64,000 nt of DNA. Origin: Daphnia carinata. Taxonomy: Eukaryota; Arthropoda; Branchiopoda; Diplostraca; Daphniidae. How positions within the stretch are numbered: the first letter of the stretch is position 1; every line of letters starts with the position of its first letter. The stretch spans positions 62,001 through 126,000 of the forward strand of contig NC_081333.1 of the NCBI RefSeq assembly GCF_022539665.2, written 5' to 3'. Positions 24,301 through 36,051 of the stretch are shown piece after piece. The notes beneath the pieces are model-generated. The model was not told the origin of the DNA. It worked only from the letters and a program-made list of their open reading frames with translations, and made no database searches. The translations under genes and the position numbers were made by a program.

Positions 24301-27300
24301 GGTGGCGGTCAACGTGGCCGACGAAGCAAACGAGTCGGCAGCAGGCGCCACCGTCGTCAATGGCTCGTCGTGACCGCCATTGACAACCGACGGATTGTAA
24401 GACGTGCGTCGTTCGCTGCTGCTCGACATCAACGTGTTGGACTCTCTCCTCGACAAAGACACGCCGCTCAATGGCTCATCTACACTGCGCTCTTGGCTCT
24501 GTCGCTCCATCGACACTCGGCTCCTATTCATTTCAAATTGAAATTCATTTTTTTTTTCAATCAAACATTTCAAATTAAAGTTAAATACAAATACCGGGCA
24601 GGTGAGATGCGAAGGGATTCGGAACGGACCAGGCCGATCGATCCAGCGCCATCCCCATTGTTCTGAGAGCGGAAACTGTTGGAACGGTAAATGAGTCCGG
24701 CTTTCGGGTAGGCCGATGCTTTGCTCACTTGCGGCTGACTCTTTTCTTCGCCCGTTATCAGGAACTTTTGGGCCAAGGCGCGGACCGAGGCGCCCGTCGC
24801 CGGAAGCGTCTTGACGCGGGGCTCGGCCGAGGGTTTGGCTCCGGCACCGGATCCGTACGGCGCATTGTTCTCCGGTTGGCTGGGACGGTAGCGATGATTG
24901 ATGCTGCCGTGGCGCTGGAAATTGGACGTCGTCGTCGTCGTCGTCGTCTCCGCGCCGCCGCTGACGGACGACGAAGAGACGCGGTTGGAACGTACGGCAA
25001 GTGGCGACGCCGTGGCAAAAGTCGACACTGAAGGCAGCGGAGCTTCTTGCATGGAAAGTTTGGCCGTGCTGACTCGCGTCGGGACAGGCTGGTGCGGCTG
25101 TGCCGACGGAATCTCGGCCGCTGGAACAAACGTGGCCGTCGACGTCATGACGGGAGCAGCAGCTGGGAAAGCGGTGACGTCAGCCTCTCGTGGAACGGAA
25201 GGCTCCCTGGGAATGGATTTCCTGCGCCAAGGCGTCGGATCATCTCCAGTTGGAACGGCTGCTGGAACGGGAGCCGGAAGCGAAGCTGCTGCGATGATGG
25301 GAGCCGTCACAACCGAACTATTTCGACCGGAAGTAGATAATTGGAATGTCGACGTGGAACGGACGGAATGTCCCGTCGTCTCACCCGACAAAACAAACGG
25401 GGCGGCCGCCACGGTGGGCACCACCCGGCCGTGCGAGCTGGGCGCGTTGGACGCCGTGGACAACGTCACGCTCGACGTGTGCATCGTCGGCGAAGGCTCC
25501 ACTTCGATCGAGAATTTACGAGGCTGCTGGAACAGTTGTTGTTGTTGTGTCGATCCTCGACGGGTGTCCATCTTGACATCCTGGACGCTGTTGTACTGGA
25601 TCGTGCTGTAACTGGGCGTGGCGCCGCTCGTACGGCGGTCCATCAGACCCGGGGCCGGGATTTCCGCGACGACAATCGACGAACTGGCCACCGGATTCAA
25701 TTGGATTTCGATGCTCGACTCGATGCTGGCCTTGCGCGTTCCAGCAACACAGTCCGACACTTCGACCGACGTCTTCCGCGACATGGACGTATGATCGTCT
25801 TTGACGGGAGATGGCACCTCTTGCGGCGAAGGGGAAGACCAATCTTTGGGCTTCTTCAAAATGCCCGGCCGCTTCATGGGAGGCGACGCCTGCGGCCCAC
25901 TGGGCGTCTGCGACGTCGACAATTCTTGGTGACGCTTAATGATCGTCTGGAACGACTCGGAGCGCTCAATCATTTGCTCAATCGAAGACGACGATTGGTC
26001 CGGCTCGTCGGGAGAATCAACGGGAGCCACGAACGAATCCTTCAGTTTGGCTTTGGGCCGAGTGGGCGAAGGCGGAGGGGCTTCCACCGTCGTGGCCTCG
26101 GCGCTCGACACCTGCTGTTCGTGAATGCGGATAATCTCCCTGAGGGCTTGACTGCGCTCGCTGATGATGGGCTCGGCGCGATCGCCATCCGCTTCCGTGT
26201 CCATCGAATTGGTAAAAGTGTCGCGCAATTTGGCGCGCGGCTTCTCCACCGGCTCTAATTCGCCTATTTTTTAATTCATTTTTTAATTCATTTTCAAATT
26301 GATTAATGATTTTAATTACCTTTCGATTGGACGGTTTGCGATTCGTGCAGCTTCTGCAATTCCGTCAGCGTTTGCGATCGTTCGATGATGATCGGCTGCG
26401 GACTCTGCTGGCCTCCTGCTTAGATTTCATCCCAAAACATGTTTCAAGTTAGAAGACATTTAAAAAATTCATGGAACAATTCAAAAAAAAAATAAGTACC
26501 TTCATCAGCGCCGGTAATGTTCAAGGGTTTAGTTGGACGGCGACGTAGGGCGCCCAGACCGAATAGAGGGCGTCCATTTTCATCCATGGGACCCGTTCCA
26601 TAACTGGAGGTGATGTCCAGCGTTTCCGGATTGGATTCCGGTTCGGGCAAATGAGTCGGCGTTTTAATCATGTTGGCCTCGGACGATTGACGACGCCAAG
26701 GGGCTCGGCTCAACCTCGGGCTGCTCGTCTCCGACGATCCTTCTTGATCAGACGATATCGGGGTGGTGCCACTATCGCCGTTGACCTGTCCAGCCACCAG
26801 CACCGTCGGCTGCTCTTCGGCAACGCGAGGGACGAATTCCTTCGTCTCAGAGCGGCAGTCGTACGGTTGGCTGATTTTGCGCACTTTCGTCTGCTGAGTC
26901 ATCGACGACTTGCGGCTGCTCGATTCGCTCGTCTCCGACGTCGTCATCATCATCATCGATGTCGTCGAGACTGAACTCATTTCCACGTCTTGCACCACCA
27001 CTTCATCTCGATGGAGCGTTACTGGAAGTTCGGCTTCTTTCTCGGCTGCTGGCACTTGATTCTCCACTTCGTTTTGGGGATGCTCAACAGATGGCGCTGG
27101 CGTCACTGATTCCGACGGTTTCCTCTTAAACTCTGGCAATTTATTGCGGTTGGCCGGCGGCTCAGAGAACGACGTCTTAGGGGCCGGCGCAGAAGCGGCA
27201 GGCGCTAGCGCTTTGCGCGTCGGCATGGGCGACGAGACGGCCAAGCCCAGCTTCTTCTTGACGATGCGAATGTGAGCGCGGATGCGACTCCTGTCGTCGT

Positions 27301-30300
27301 AATTGGTGGCCGTGTTCAACATGTTCTCCAATAAAGTCAAGTCTTCAATCTCTTCGATGACACGGCCGTCGCCGCCGCTGCTGGGCAAAGCGTCGTCATT
27401 GACAACCGGTCCATCCTGCGGCGTCGGTGACATCTGGCGGACAGCTGGCGCCGCGACATCCTTGGTCGGCGATGGCGAACGAGATTTAGTGAACAAGCCG
27501 GCCGTTGAATTGCGGCTGGGCGCAGGCGATTTGGACGCATCGGGTGCGTCGCCTTTGCCGACGGACGGACGCGGTTCCAGTTTGTTGACGCGGTTGGCGG
27601 CCGGTTCCCACAGTTTCGTGTTTTCACGCTTGATAGTCGACGTCGCTGTCGTCGTCGTCGTCGTCGTCGCGTTTTCAAACGACGAACGGATTTTGGAAAT
27701 GTTGGCCGTGCCGCCAGTTGGCACCACTGGCGGCGGAGGGGCTGCTGCTGGCGCTGCTGGTGCTTCGACAGACGGACCTTCCATCGAATCGGAACGGAAA
27801 AGAGAACGGGCTTTTTTAACGACCGACGGACTGCCCAGCACTGGACTGGCAATCGACAATCGACTTCCGCTCTTGTTCAAAGGCGACGTGGCCAATTCGC
27901 CAGCGCCATCCACCGGCGCCATCAACGTCGTCGTGACTGACAATTTCTTGGGACGTTCCATGTTCTCTTCACGACGAGGACTTTCAGTCACAACTGGTTC
28001 TGAGCACGGCTCCTCCACACCTGCCGGCCCATCTTCTTGTTCGGCCACACCGTTCGTCTGCGGCGCCACCGGTTCATTTTCAGTTATTTCTTCTTCTTCT
28101 TCTTCTTCTTCTTCGTCATCACTGGCCGCCTGCTGCTGGACCGGTTTCTCAACCACTGGCGCAGCAACGGCAGGAGGAGGGGATGGTGAATGACCGTGAC
28201 CAGCGTCTTCTTCGTCGTCATGGATGTGCGGATGCGAGCCGTGCAATGCGCAACCTTCCGTATCGACATACTTCTCCACGACGCTCATGACGTTGTTGTG
28301 CAAATCCTTGCGGGCCGGACGGCCGATGCCCGAAATGCCCTTCGATCTGTTGCTGGACGTGTTGCTGCTGCTGGTCGAATTCATGCGCCACGGCTTGTCC
28401 TCGTCGCGATCGCGCACCGTGATCGTCCTCGTCGTCTCAATCGTGCGGATCATGGCCGGACGGCCGAGGATCGACGCGGCTTTACTCGACGAAGGACTGG
28501 CCAATTCTTTCCTCGATGATGCGGTGGTGGACGAGGATGATCGGCTGACGCTCGTCGTTTCCGCCTTTTTCGTTACTCCTCTCTTGTCCGCCGATGAAAA
28601 CGAAGACGATTGCTGGACGCGAGTGCTCGACGTCGTCGTTGATCTCATTGGCTCGGCTTTGCGGCTCGTCACTGGAGTCGTCGGTCTAGCGGACATGGTA
28701 TGGCCTGTCCGTTTCGCTCCAGTCGTTTTCACATCTTCGCTGACCACCACCCCTTGGATTTCCTTCTCCAATTGGAGGAATTCCGTCACGGAATCGTCTT
28801 GGCCCGTCGATTCCGTTGGAGTGACGGCCGCCTTTTTGCCCTTCTGGGCCGAGATGGGCGTGCTGGTCAGACGCGGGATGCTGCTGCTCCCCTTCATGCT
28901 GGCCGAAGCAGTTGAAGCCGTTGTTTTGCTGCTCGATTTCGTAGCGGTGGCGCTAGTTGACGAGCCGCTGCGATTAATTCCGCCCAATCCCGTCCGGCTG
29001 GTCGAACTGCTGGACGACGTCAACGTATTTTTACGCAGTTCGGCCGAATCGGCCCGTTTCTTGTTGACCGGTGAGGTGGCGCCACGCGAGGGAGATTCAG
29101 AAGGCGTCCGCTTCGATCTCGTGGCGCTAGTGCTGCTCGCACGAACTGGTTTCGATTCGGTGGGGGTGACGATGACTTGCTCCACTTGCTCCTCGATGTT
29201 CGTTCCAGCAGCCGAATGATTCGAGACGTCCGAATCCATGCGGATGAGGCTGTTTGACTGATGTTGCTGCGTCGTCATTGACGTGAACGACGTTTGCGTC
29301 ATCTCCAAACTATCCGCTTGGCTGTGATTGTCGACGCTGTCCGGCTCTGGAAGATTGTTATCCAAATTATCCAGCGAATCCGGCTCGGAAATGGCGTCGT
29401 CGATGGTGACTTCGCCCGTTTCAAACTTCTTTTTCGATACGGACATGTTTTCCTCAACGCCATCTGTTGTCGCAATGATGGACGATCTCCTTAGCGCAGC
29501 GTCAACGGCCGTGATTCCGCCCGATCCGCTTCCTTCATTTTCATCGTCAATGTCGTCGATGACTTCGTCTTCGTTCTCCTCTAAAACAGCGCCGTCAGAC
29601 ACCCTCTGGCGGATGGTTTTCGTCAACGTGACGCGTTGAGTGACGGGCGCCGATTGGCCGGTTTCGCGGATGCGCCTCCACGTCTCCGTCACTTCTTGAA
29701 TGGTCAGAATGTCGCCCTCCTGGAACTCGCGACGACGCGACGACGACTTCAATTCCTGGTAAGAAGAATCCGACACGACGGAAACATTTAATTCTTCCGG
29801 CCGGATGGTGAGGCTCTTCTGGCTCGGTCCGTCCGCTATAACGAGTTGACTGCCCGACAGCGAGTCGGGTGACATGGCCCGTTCGCTCGTTTCCATTCGA
29901 CTGCTGGTCGTCGACGTCTGGCTGGACTCTTGCGTCCCACCGGATGCGGCCAAAATCATTTGATAGCGTTTGGTGCGGACGCTGCTCTTGCGGCGAATCT
30001 TTTCACTGACCGCGTCCTCTTCCTGATTGGCGTCGTTGCGTCGCTTTTGATCCACTTGGCGTCCGTTGACGCCGTCCGCTTCGTCCGTCTCCATAGCGGA
30101 CGATGTGGTGATGGTTTCAGTAGTGGTGGCGCTAGTGGTCGAGTAATTGTAGGTGGCCGATTGGGACGGAAGCGAAGCGGCCGAGGGGCTTCTGGCCGTC
30201 ATGACGTCGTCGCTGGTGTAGAAATCCTTGAGTCTCTTTTCCCTCAGTTTGTACATCCGAGCGCGGATGCGCCTCTTTTCCGCGAAATCCTCCGTCACTT

Positions 30301-30416
30301 GCCACTAATATTTGTACATTTTTAATTTGAATTTTATTAAATTTGAAATAATTAAAACGAACCATTTGTTTGAGGACATCCTCATCGTCGATCGTGTCGA
30401 TATCGACAGCATCCAT
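9713..30416 (-). CDS. SMTN: Giant smoothelin-like protein: three smoothelin motifs and a C-terminal CH domain
   Basis: Actin-associated cytoskeletal protein; vertebrate smoothelins bind stress fibres in muscle. Proposed exons in transcript order: 30416-30363, 30304-26500, 26418-26320, 26263-24595, 24523-24210, 24020-23839, 22505-22323, 20563-20423, 19815-19737, 19169-15520, 15356-13439, 12683-12612, 12467-12365, then 11687-11486 or 10430-10292, then 10086-9935 and 9833-9713. All phases agree, giving about 4,247 or 4,226 residues; vertebrate smoothelin is under 1,000. Smoothelin motif 1 is DDEDVLKQM + WQVTEDFAEKRRIRARMYKL, motif 2 lies near 27240-27365, and motif 3 spans 20423-19737. The C-terminal CH domain contains NVQVDNFSSSWNDGLAFCAL and ends RPDWKCVFTYVQSFYRRF. 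The middle is disordered and Ser/Thr/Pro-rich. Internal promoters and shorter isoforms are likely but not visible. Confidence 0.85.
10292..10430 (-). other. SMTN: Alternative exon B encoding the first CH-domain helix of smoothelin
   Basis: It has the same phases as exon A (enters on one base, leaves in phase 0 at AAG before GTTCGA) but is 139 bp long. It encodes 46 residues beginning SNTLLPSATASGG and ending SGIKDFLLQWCQSRTRGYK, which is closer to the vertebrate smoothelin CH start. Joining exon A directly to exon B would give an immediate TAG codon, so only one of the two can be used. Confidence 0.8.
11486..11687 (-). other. SMTN: Alternative exon A encoding the first CH-domain helix of smoothelin
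   Basis: The acceptor follows TTATTAG, and the exon starts with one base (T) that completes the AG left by the previous exon (12467-12365). It ends in phase 0 at CAG before GTCAGC. The 67 residues begin SNSMATPSGG and end AEIKERILNFCKRATADYQ, an alternative version of the first CH helix. It joins in frame to NVQVDNFSSSW at 10086. Confidence 0.8.
13362..13392. repeat. (GT)n microsatellite
   Basis: About 15 perfect GT units in the smoothelin intron directly downstream of the exon ending at 13439. Confidence 0.95.
14472..14523. repeat. In-frame hexanucleotide repeat coding alternating Asn-Gly in smoothelin
   Basis: About 8.5 copies of GTTGCC on the plus strand lie inside the 15356-13439 exon. 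On the coding strand they give eight Asn-Gly dipeptides. The six-base unit preserves the frame when copy number changes. Confidence 0.9.
15357..15519 (-). repeat. CAA/CAG trinucleotide tract at a reading-frame switch in smoothelin
   Basis: On the minus strand this segment begins GTGAAA right after CAG (a good donor) and ends in CAACAACAG (a usable acceptor). About 80 bp of it is CAA/CAG repeat. The long frame upstream and the long frame downstream differ, and removing exactly 15519-15357 joins them phase 0 to phase 0. It is therefore annotated as a 163 bp intron; a repeat-length frameshift is the alternative. Confidence 0.55.
19737..20563 (-). other. SMTN: Smoothelin motif 3, split over two exons
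   Basis: Exon 20563-20423 ends DDFKLNEM in phase 0 and exon 19815-19737 continues LDNCNDYETRRQIRARIKALLSG. Together they form a third smoothelin motif of the form L-x-x-ML-x-x-x-x-DYE-x-R-x-x-IR-x-R-I. A 600 bp intron packed with simple repeats separates them. An ATG inside the first of these exons (at 20530) could start a shorter isoform, but no promoter evidence is visible. Confidence 0.8.
20024..20089. repeat. 8-bp minisatellite, about eight copies of CCTGTTTG
   Basis: Near-perfect tandem array inside a smoothelin intron (between 19815 and 20423). Both strands stay open in several frames only because of the repeat, so no coding role is inferred. Confidence 0.95.
20717..20764. repeat. (TGAA)12 microsatellite
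   Basis: Twelve uninterrupted TGAA units, 48 bp, in the smoothelin intron between the exons at 20563 and 22323. Perfect and likely polymorphic. Confidence 0.95.
22126..22148. repeat. (CATC)n microsatellite followed by a C-run
   Basis: Short CATC array followed a few bases later by a run of 12 C near 22152, in a smoothelin intron. Confidence 0.85.
26500..30416 (-). other. SMTN: Smoothelin exons 1-2 with smoothelin motifs 1 and 2
   Basis: Exon 1 (30416-30363) encodes MDAVDIDTIDDEDVLKQM and splices in phase 0 to a 3,805 bp exon beginning WQVTEDFAEKRRIRARM, so motif 1 straddles the first intron. The large exon is Ser/Thr-rich and disordered. Motif 2 lies near its 3' end at about 27240-27365 (IEDLTLLENMLN, then YDDRSRIRAHIRIVKKKLG). 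Exon 2 ends at 26500 in phase 1. The next exon has a tandem AAGCAG acceptor at 26416-26421, which could add or remove one residue. Confidence 0.85.
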
Positions 30417-33400
30417 TTTGATTGGTTGATAAAACAATTTGATCTGTTCCAAACGAAATGAGAGTTTTAAAGAAAAAAGAAAACTATGAATAAAGGTCAT
30501 AACATACAGGTAAAACCCAAAGGCAAGAGCCTTTCACTTTTGTTTTTTTTTTGAACAAATTCTGTTTTTGGGTTGTCTGGAACGTGTGACAGGTTGATGA
30601 AGTTTATAGTTCAACCGCCCACTCACGCAGACAACGAGTCTGCGACCCAGTTGGGAAACGAGCCAAACCAACGAGAACATTCAACACGTCATCAAATGTT
30701 TTCGGCTTCAATAGCCAAAAGGCAATCACAAAAAAACAAAACAAGAGAAAAACAGTTGAATGTCGTTTTTTTTTTTTTTATAGGTAAAGTAGTGGCCGTC
30801 AATCCTGGCAAAAATCAACACAATTTCCTAATAATAGAGTCGGCGTTTTAAAAATGGGAATCGATTATGCGCCTTTTAAATCTGCATTGAAGGCCAATGT
30901 TTAAAAAAAGGGAAAATGTGGGTTAGATAAAACGGCAAAGTGCACGCCCGGTGAATCGACACAAACTTGCGATTGTTCGTTAACATTGAAAGTGTTGCTC
31001 TTCATCATCATCACGGGCTTCTGCGGTAATAATAAGAGTTTGACCCCGATTTCTCGCTACCTCTCTCTTTTTTAAGCCAATCAGCACATGACTCGCTTTC
31101 GTGACTTTTCATTTCAGCCGCCATTGTTTGTTTCACCCCGCCAAAAAATGAGGACGAGTCGGTCCAGTTTCCCACGAGTTAAAAGACGCGTGCACGAAAC
31201 TTTAATCTTCACAATTTTCGATTCAATCAGAAATGCTTCGTCTCATTATTTTAGCTCATTAAACTACTTAATGTATGCCACCTATGTTTCCTACGAATAG
31301 CAGACGACGAAGAAAGCGAAAATGAAAGATGAACAAGAGGCTAATTAAATATTCATGGGGAATGTCTGCTGGTGACTAATCAAAAAAAAACAATCGACCA
31401 TTTTTCTTTTCTAATAATGACTCGATAAAACGAAAAAAAAATATGTTTTCTAAAAATTCAACACGCCATGGAGATCGAAATCAACGTTTGTTTATACAAT
31501 GCTGTGAGAAACCACCTCAAATCCCTACTCATTTTCACACACACACACAAGAAAAAGAACTAATTGGATAAAACAGACTAAAAGATGAAAAGAATTCCTT
31601 TCAAAAAGAATCTAGAGGATTATCAAAAGAGTGAAAGAACTGATGCCCGAATAAGGTTTTGTCCTCCCTTCTCCTTCCCAACTTCTTTGAGGGGGGTGCA
31701 TGCCCATACATGGAATCAAATGAATAAAAAGAAAAAAACTATAAACGAGAGAGAGAGATGCCCTTTTTCGTACACAACGAGAAAGAAAAGAGCTCTCTCT
31801 TGGACATATCCCCACGAAAAACTTTTCCTTTTTTTTTGTGTGTTTCTTTCTTTTTATCTTTGAGCTTTGAGATGGAGCGCATGAGAAAGATAAAAAGGAG
31901 GCGAATACCTGTGCAATAGCAAAAGAGAGAGAGAGAGAGGCTAGAACACACCTATGACTCAGAAGCAAGGCCAGGCAGGTAAAAGAAGAAGAAAGAAACA
32001 GGTCGTCGTTCGTCTCAGTCAGAGAGAACAAACCGAAACGAAGAGAAAATCTCTTGAAGCAAAAAACAGAATTTTTGCTGTCAAGGGCACACGCTAAACT
32101 GGAAGAGCAACTGAATCGAGAAATGATACGTTCAAAATCTAACGGGCTAGAATAACTTTGGGCTAAAGTCAACGGACTTAATATTATTTGCGGATAAAGA
32201 AATGAAGCAACATGTACCGTTTGCTTTGCAGCCAAGAAAAATGATGAGCCATTTTTCTTATCTCTCTGTCACTAGTAAGACAAGATAACAAACAAAACTT
32301 GTGACTCACCTCGTGATTAAGAGTAAAACAATTCCTTTTTTTTTTTAATGTCGTTTCTTCAAGTGTTATTGTCGCCTGTGATGATCAGCTGGTGTCCAGA
32401 ACATGGCACCCCTTCTCCTCGTAATAGATTTTTTATTTTCTTTCACGGAAACACTGAAAAAGGTCGTGCCAGGTGGTTAGAATTTGATTGTGTCATTCAC
32501 ACAACATAAAACAAAAACAATAACAAAAAAAAAGACGAATTCCTTGTTCACCTTTTAATTTTAGTCGTTGCCGTTGATTCTGTGCCGTTCACCCCCTACC
32601 ACAAAACTCAGGTCGTAGGTTGTAAAGAGGGATCCACCAGTAAAATAGACGTGGAACAGCAAGTGGTTCTGTGCTGGGCAGAAAACGTGCGGTCGCGACG
32701 ATGGACGGCAGTCGACTGAGGCTCACTTCGTTTCTCTCCTTGGCTTCAATCCTCTTTTTCGTGTGGTCCGGGGGAGGGTGAAAGCCTGTGGTTACACTCT
32801 TTTTTTTCCTTCTTCTTCTGTTTCCATGTTTTGGTTTTCAAAAGCTACACAAGTGAAAGAAGGTTTACACACCAAGGTTTTCGCGTACCGTAATTTCGGT
32901 GGTTCCGTTCTGCACGTTTCTTCGACTTATTGGGAAATTTTCCACATACTGCTTCTTCTCTTCATTCCGTCTTCTTGCTGATGAGAGATAATTATTTTGC
33001 AGCAAATTGAAATCCCTTTCCAGTGTCTCGTTGCTTTCTCCCCATTTTCTCCTGGCTCCTTGGCTGCCACATGTTTGATGTTACACCTGCAAATCAAAAG
33101 ATAACAATCTATATTCGAGTAGGGTAGAATCACGATGACGACAATTTTTTTAAAGGTTATTGAACGTGAAATACCTTGCCACGTGCGAATCAACTTGTAC
33201 GTGGGCCAATTCTCTTGTACTACCAAAGCAAAAGCAACCAAATCATTTGGAGCTCATTTATATACCAACTTTTTGGTGAATTCATTGTACTGGAAAAAAG
33301 GGGTCAAAATCTGTCAATAAAATCTAAAATGTGAAATAAAATACGGACCGTAAAAGACGTGTGTGTCATTGTGGCGCCCAAATTGCAACTGTAGATTTGC

Positions 33401-36051
33401 TTTGCAACTAGCAGACGAATTTTGTTATTCTTGAAATGGCGGATTTCATAACACGCACTGGTCTGGAAAATTAATTCTTTTGATGTATTGGCTTTCTCAA
33501 AGAGCACGTGTTTGAATGTTTTTGTCCGATTTTGTTTCATGTTTGTTCGCTTTACGGTCCAAGAAATTCCTGAAGAGGACCATACATGGTGGTATGAATC
33601 TCATCATTTCTTATTTGATTTAGATAAAGTAGTCGTACAAGTGCTGATGTTGATGGAGTGAGATTGTCGGGAAGAACACTGAAAAAAAAAAGGAATTTTT
33701 TTTTATTATAAAAAGCACGATGGCAATCAGCAACAGCGGCGACTGTTTAGCAACGTGCCAATGATAGACGACGGGGCTAATGGACGTCGGCTAGATGATG
33801 GGTGCTCTTCAGTTGACGCCATTTTTTAAGATAAAAGTAATAGCAGGGAAAGCCAGAGTCACCTAAGAAACGACACGTCATTTTAAAAATCTCACGAAAT
33901 CGACGCTCTCTCGTACCCCAGAAAAGGTATAAAGATAGTCATCATTCTAAAATGTTGTTACATCCCTCGTCGCCATTGAGAGGCTTTTCCCTCCCCATTT
34001 AAGGACCTTTCGAATCGAGTGTCACACCACGTGCAATCAGCGGATTTCACTACCTCGCTACACAAAAACGTTTAACACCGAAATGCAAACGAGCATCAAA
34101 ACATCTTCTTTTCGTTTGACGTGTTAGTGATGGATTCTTTTTGCCCCCCTTGAGCTCAAGCTCATTCATTCATTCATCCATCATTTCCAAATAAAATGTA
34201 AAGAACGAAGAAAAAGTGTCTTGTGCTCGTTGTCCAATTGATGGCGCGCCCAAAAATTAAACATTTAAAAAATAATATTTTCCCCTAACCGCCTCCATGC
34301 CTTTTTGTAGGCGAAGACAAAACAAATTTGGTTGGTGTTTAAATAGACGAAGAGGTGGAGTGGATTCTACTGTAAATATGGACACGGAATAAACACGTAT
34401 ACATTCATACATTTCATGATGAGGTAAATTTAAATTTAAATAGAATTATTCACGGCCGATTAAATCTTTATTTTTATAGGGAATATGTAATCAGATAACG
34501 TGAAAACGTCGTCGGCCGAACGTTGTTCAACTTACATGGAAATGTCGGGCTTTTCTAGTTGGATGTGATCCCGAATAATGACGTCATCTGCAAAGCTTTA
34601 ATAGGAACTGGTCGACCCCGAGATTTTTGGCGAATCGAGGTATACAGGTAAATGTTCATTCATTTGAATCTCGACACGTAAAAAAGTGTGTAATTAGCGA
34701 CGTTTTTTCGTGGGGGTTGCGTTCACGGGTTGAGTCAGCAAAGGCCAAAAAGGTGGCTCACGCGGTTGCTGTCAGACGCGTGAATTGTTGCGGTTTTCTG
34801 TGCAGAAACGACGCAGTCAATGCGTGTCAAGGCCAACACGCACTGAAAATATCGAATATTTAATATTCTCAAGTCTTTAAATATATTTTTCTAGAATACG
34901 TTGGCCATTCATCACGCGGGAAAGCATAGGGGCAATGGTGACAAAATGGTTATAAATCTCTACCCGCCTTTCGTCAAAATCAAAAGATGAGTGGTCATTT
35001 GAGGATAAATCACACTGCACCTTGATGAATTTAGCTCCTTTTTTGGCCAGGTAAAATTACCCCACAATTATTGGTGGCGTGAATGAATGTGATCGTGCAC
35101 CTTATTTCTTTCTCTTATAGTCTTTTCACGTATCACTCGAGCCCTTCCTTTTTCGGGGAGGAATCTTTAGAAAAAAAAGGGGAGGATGAAATAATATTGT
35201 GATTAAAGATGGACGGGCAGCAGATACGGTAGCCAAGAAAAATGTATTTAAATTGATTTCCTTTGTGAATAGAAAACATCTGGGGGATATTGGGTGGAGT
35301 CAGACATCATTAGACTTTGGATTCCGAGTTACACAAAAGAAGGAGGAGGCTAATAAAAATAAGAGGCTTATTATTTTGACCAGTTTTCAAAAATCAATAA
35401 GATTTAATGGGATTAATCGTCATTTTTAAAAGAAAAGAAAAGGCTTTTCATATTTCTTTTTTGAAAAAGGCCAGCGGCATTGCGTAGCTAGACACGTTTC
35501 GAACTTTCGCTCTTATTTTTCCAAACATCTGTTATCTTTTGTTGTTTTTTGTGTACGTACGTCCGTGTGTCGTATACATTTATGCAGCAATTATGCAATA
35601 TCGAGCGGCACCGAGTTAACATATTCCGTCTCCTTGGCGCCTCACCAAATCAATTCCCAACCTCAATGATCATTTCCATCAATTACTCGACTCACCTTTG
35701 ACCTACGATCATCTAAACCACATCAAAAAATAGTTTATGAAACGAGCCACTCGATCCTGATTGTTCCGAATAGAATCCTCTGATTAAAACACGTTAAAAA
35801 GAGTAAAAAAGAATCAGATGTCGATCTCTCTGGCCAGTCGTCTACACACCTGCGTGATTTCTTCACGCACGATACAGGAACTCTCTCCTCCTCCCCCCAC
35901 CGACGGCAGAGAAAACGTTGGCCTTTGCCAATGATCTACTGTCCAGTACCTCAATGGAAACTGGAAGTGTATTGGAGAGCCCCAAACAGGATGACACACA
36001 TTTGCGCTGAAATGATTGATAATGGTATGAAATTACATTAAAGAAAATTGT
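30417..36051. other. Gene-poor 5.6 kb: smoothelin 5' region and K2P 3' region
   Basis: The left part should hold the smoothelin promoter and 5' UTR exons. The right end abuts the K2P stop codon. Apart from the signal-peptide-like exon at 32701, no recognisable coding exon was found on either strand. The sequence is A/T-rich with short A- and T-runs. Confidence 0.4.
32701..32778 (+). other. Possible orphan first coding exon with a signal peptide
   Basis: An ATG opens a 25-codon frame, MDGSRLRLTSFLSLASILFF followed by VWSGG. This looks like a basic n-region plus a hydrophobic core. It runs into GGAGG followed by GTGAAA, a usable splice donor, just before the frame closes at TGA. No following exon was recognised downstream. 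It could be the first exon of a secreted protein gene, a relic, or chance. Confidence 0.25.

Noticed and set aside
34627-35429. Small plus-strand frames in the gene-poor region
   Set aside because: No motifs, no conserved start context and no splice partners; consistent with chance.
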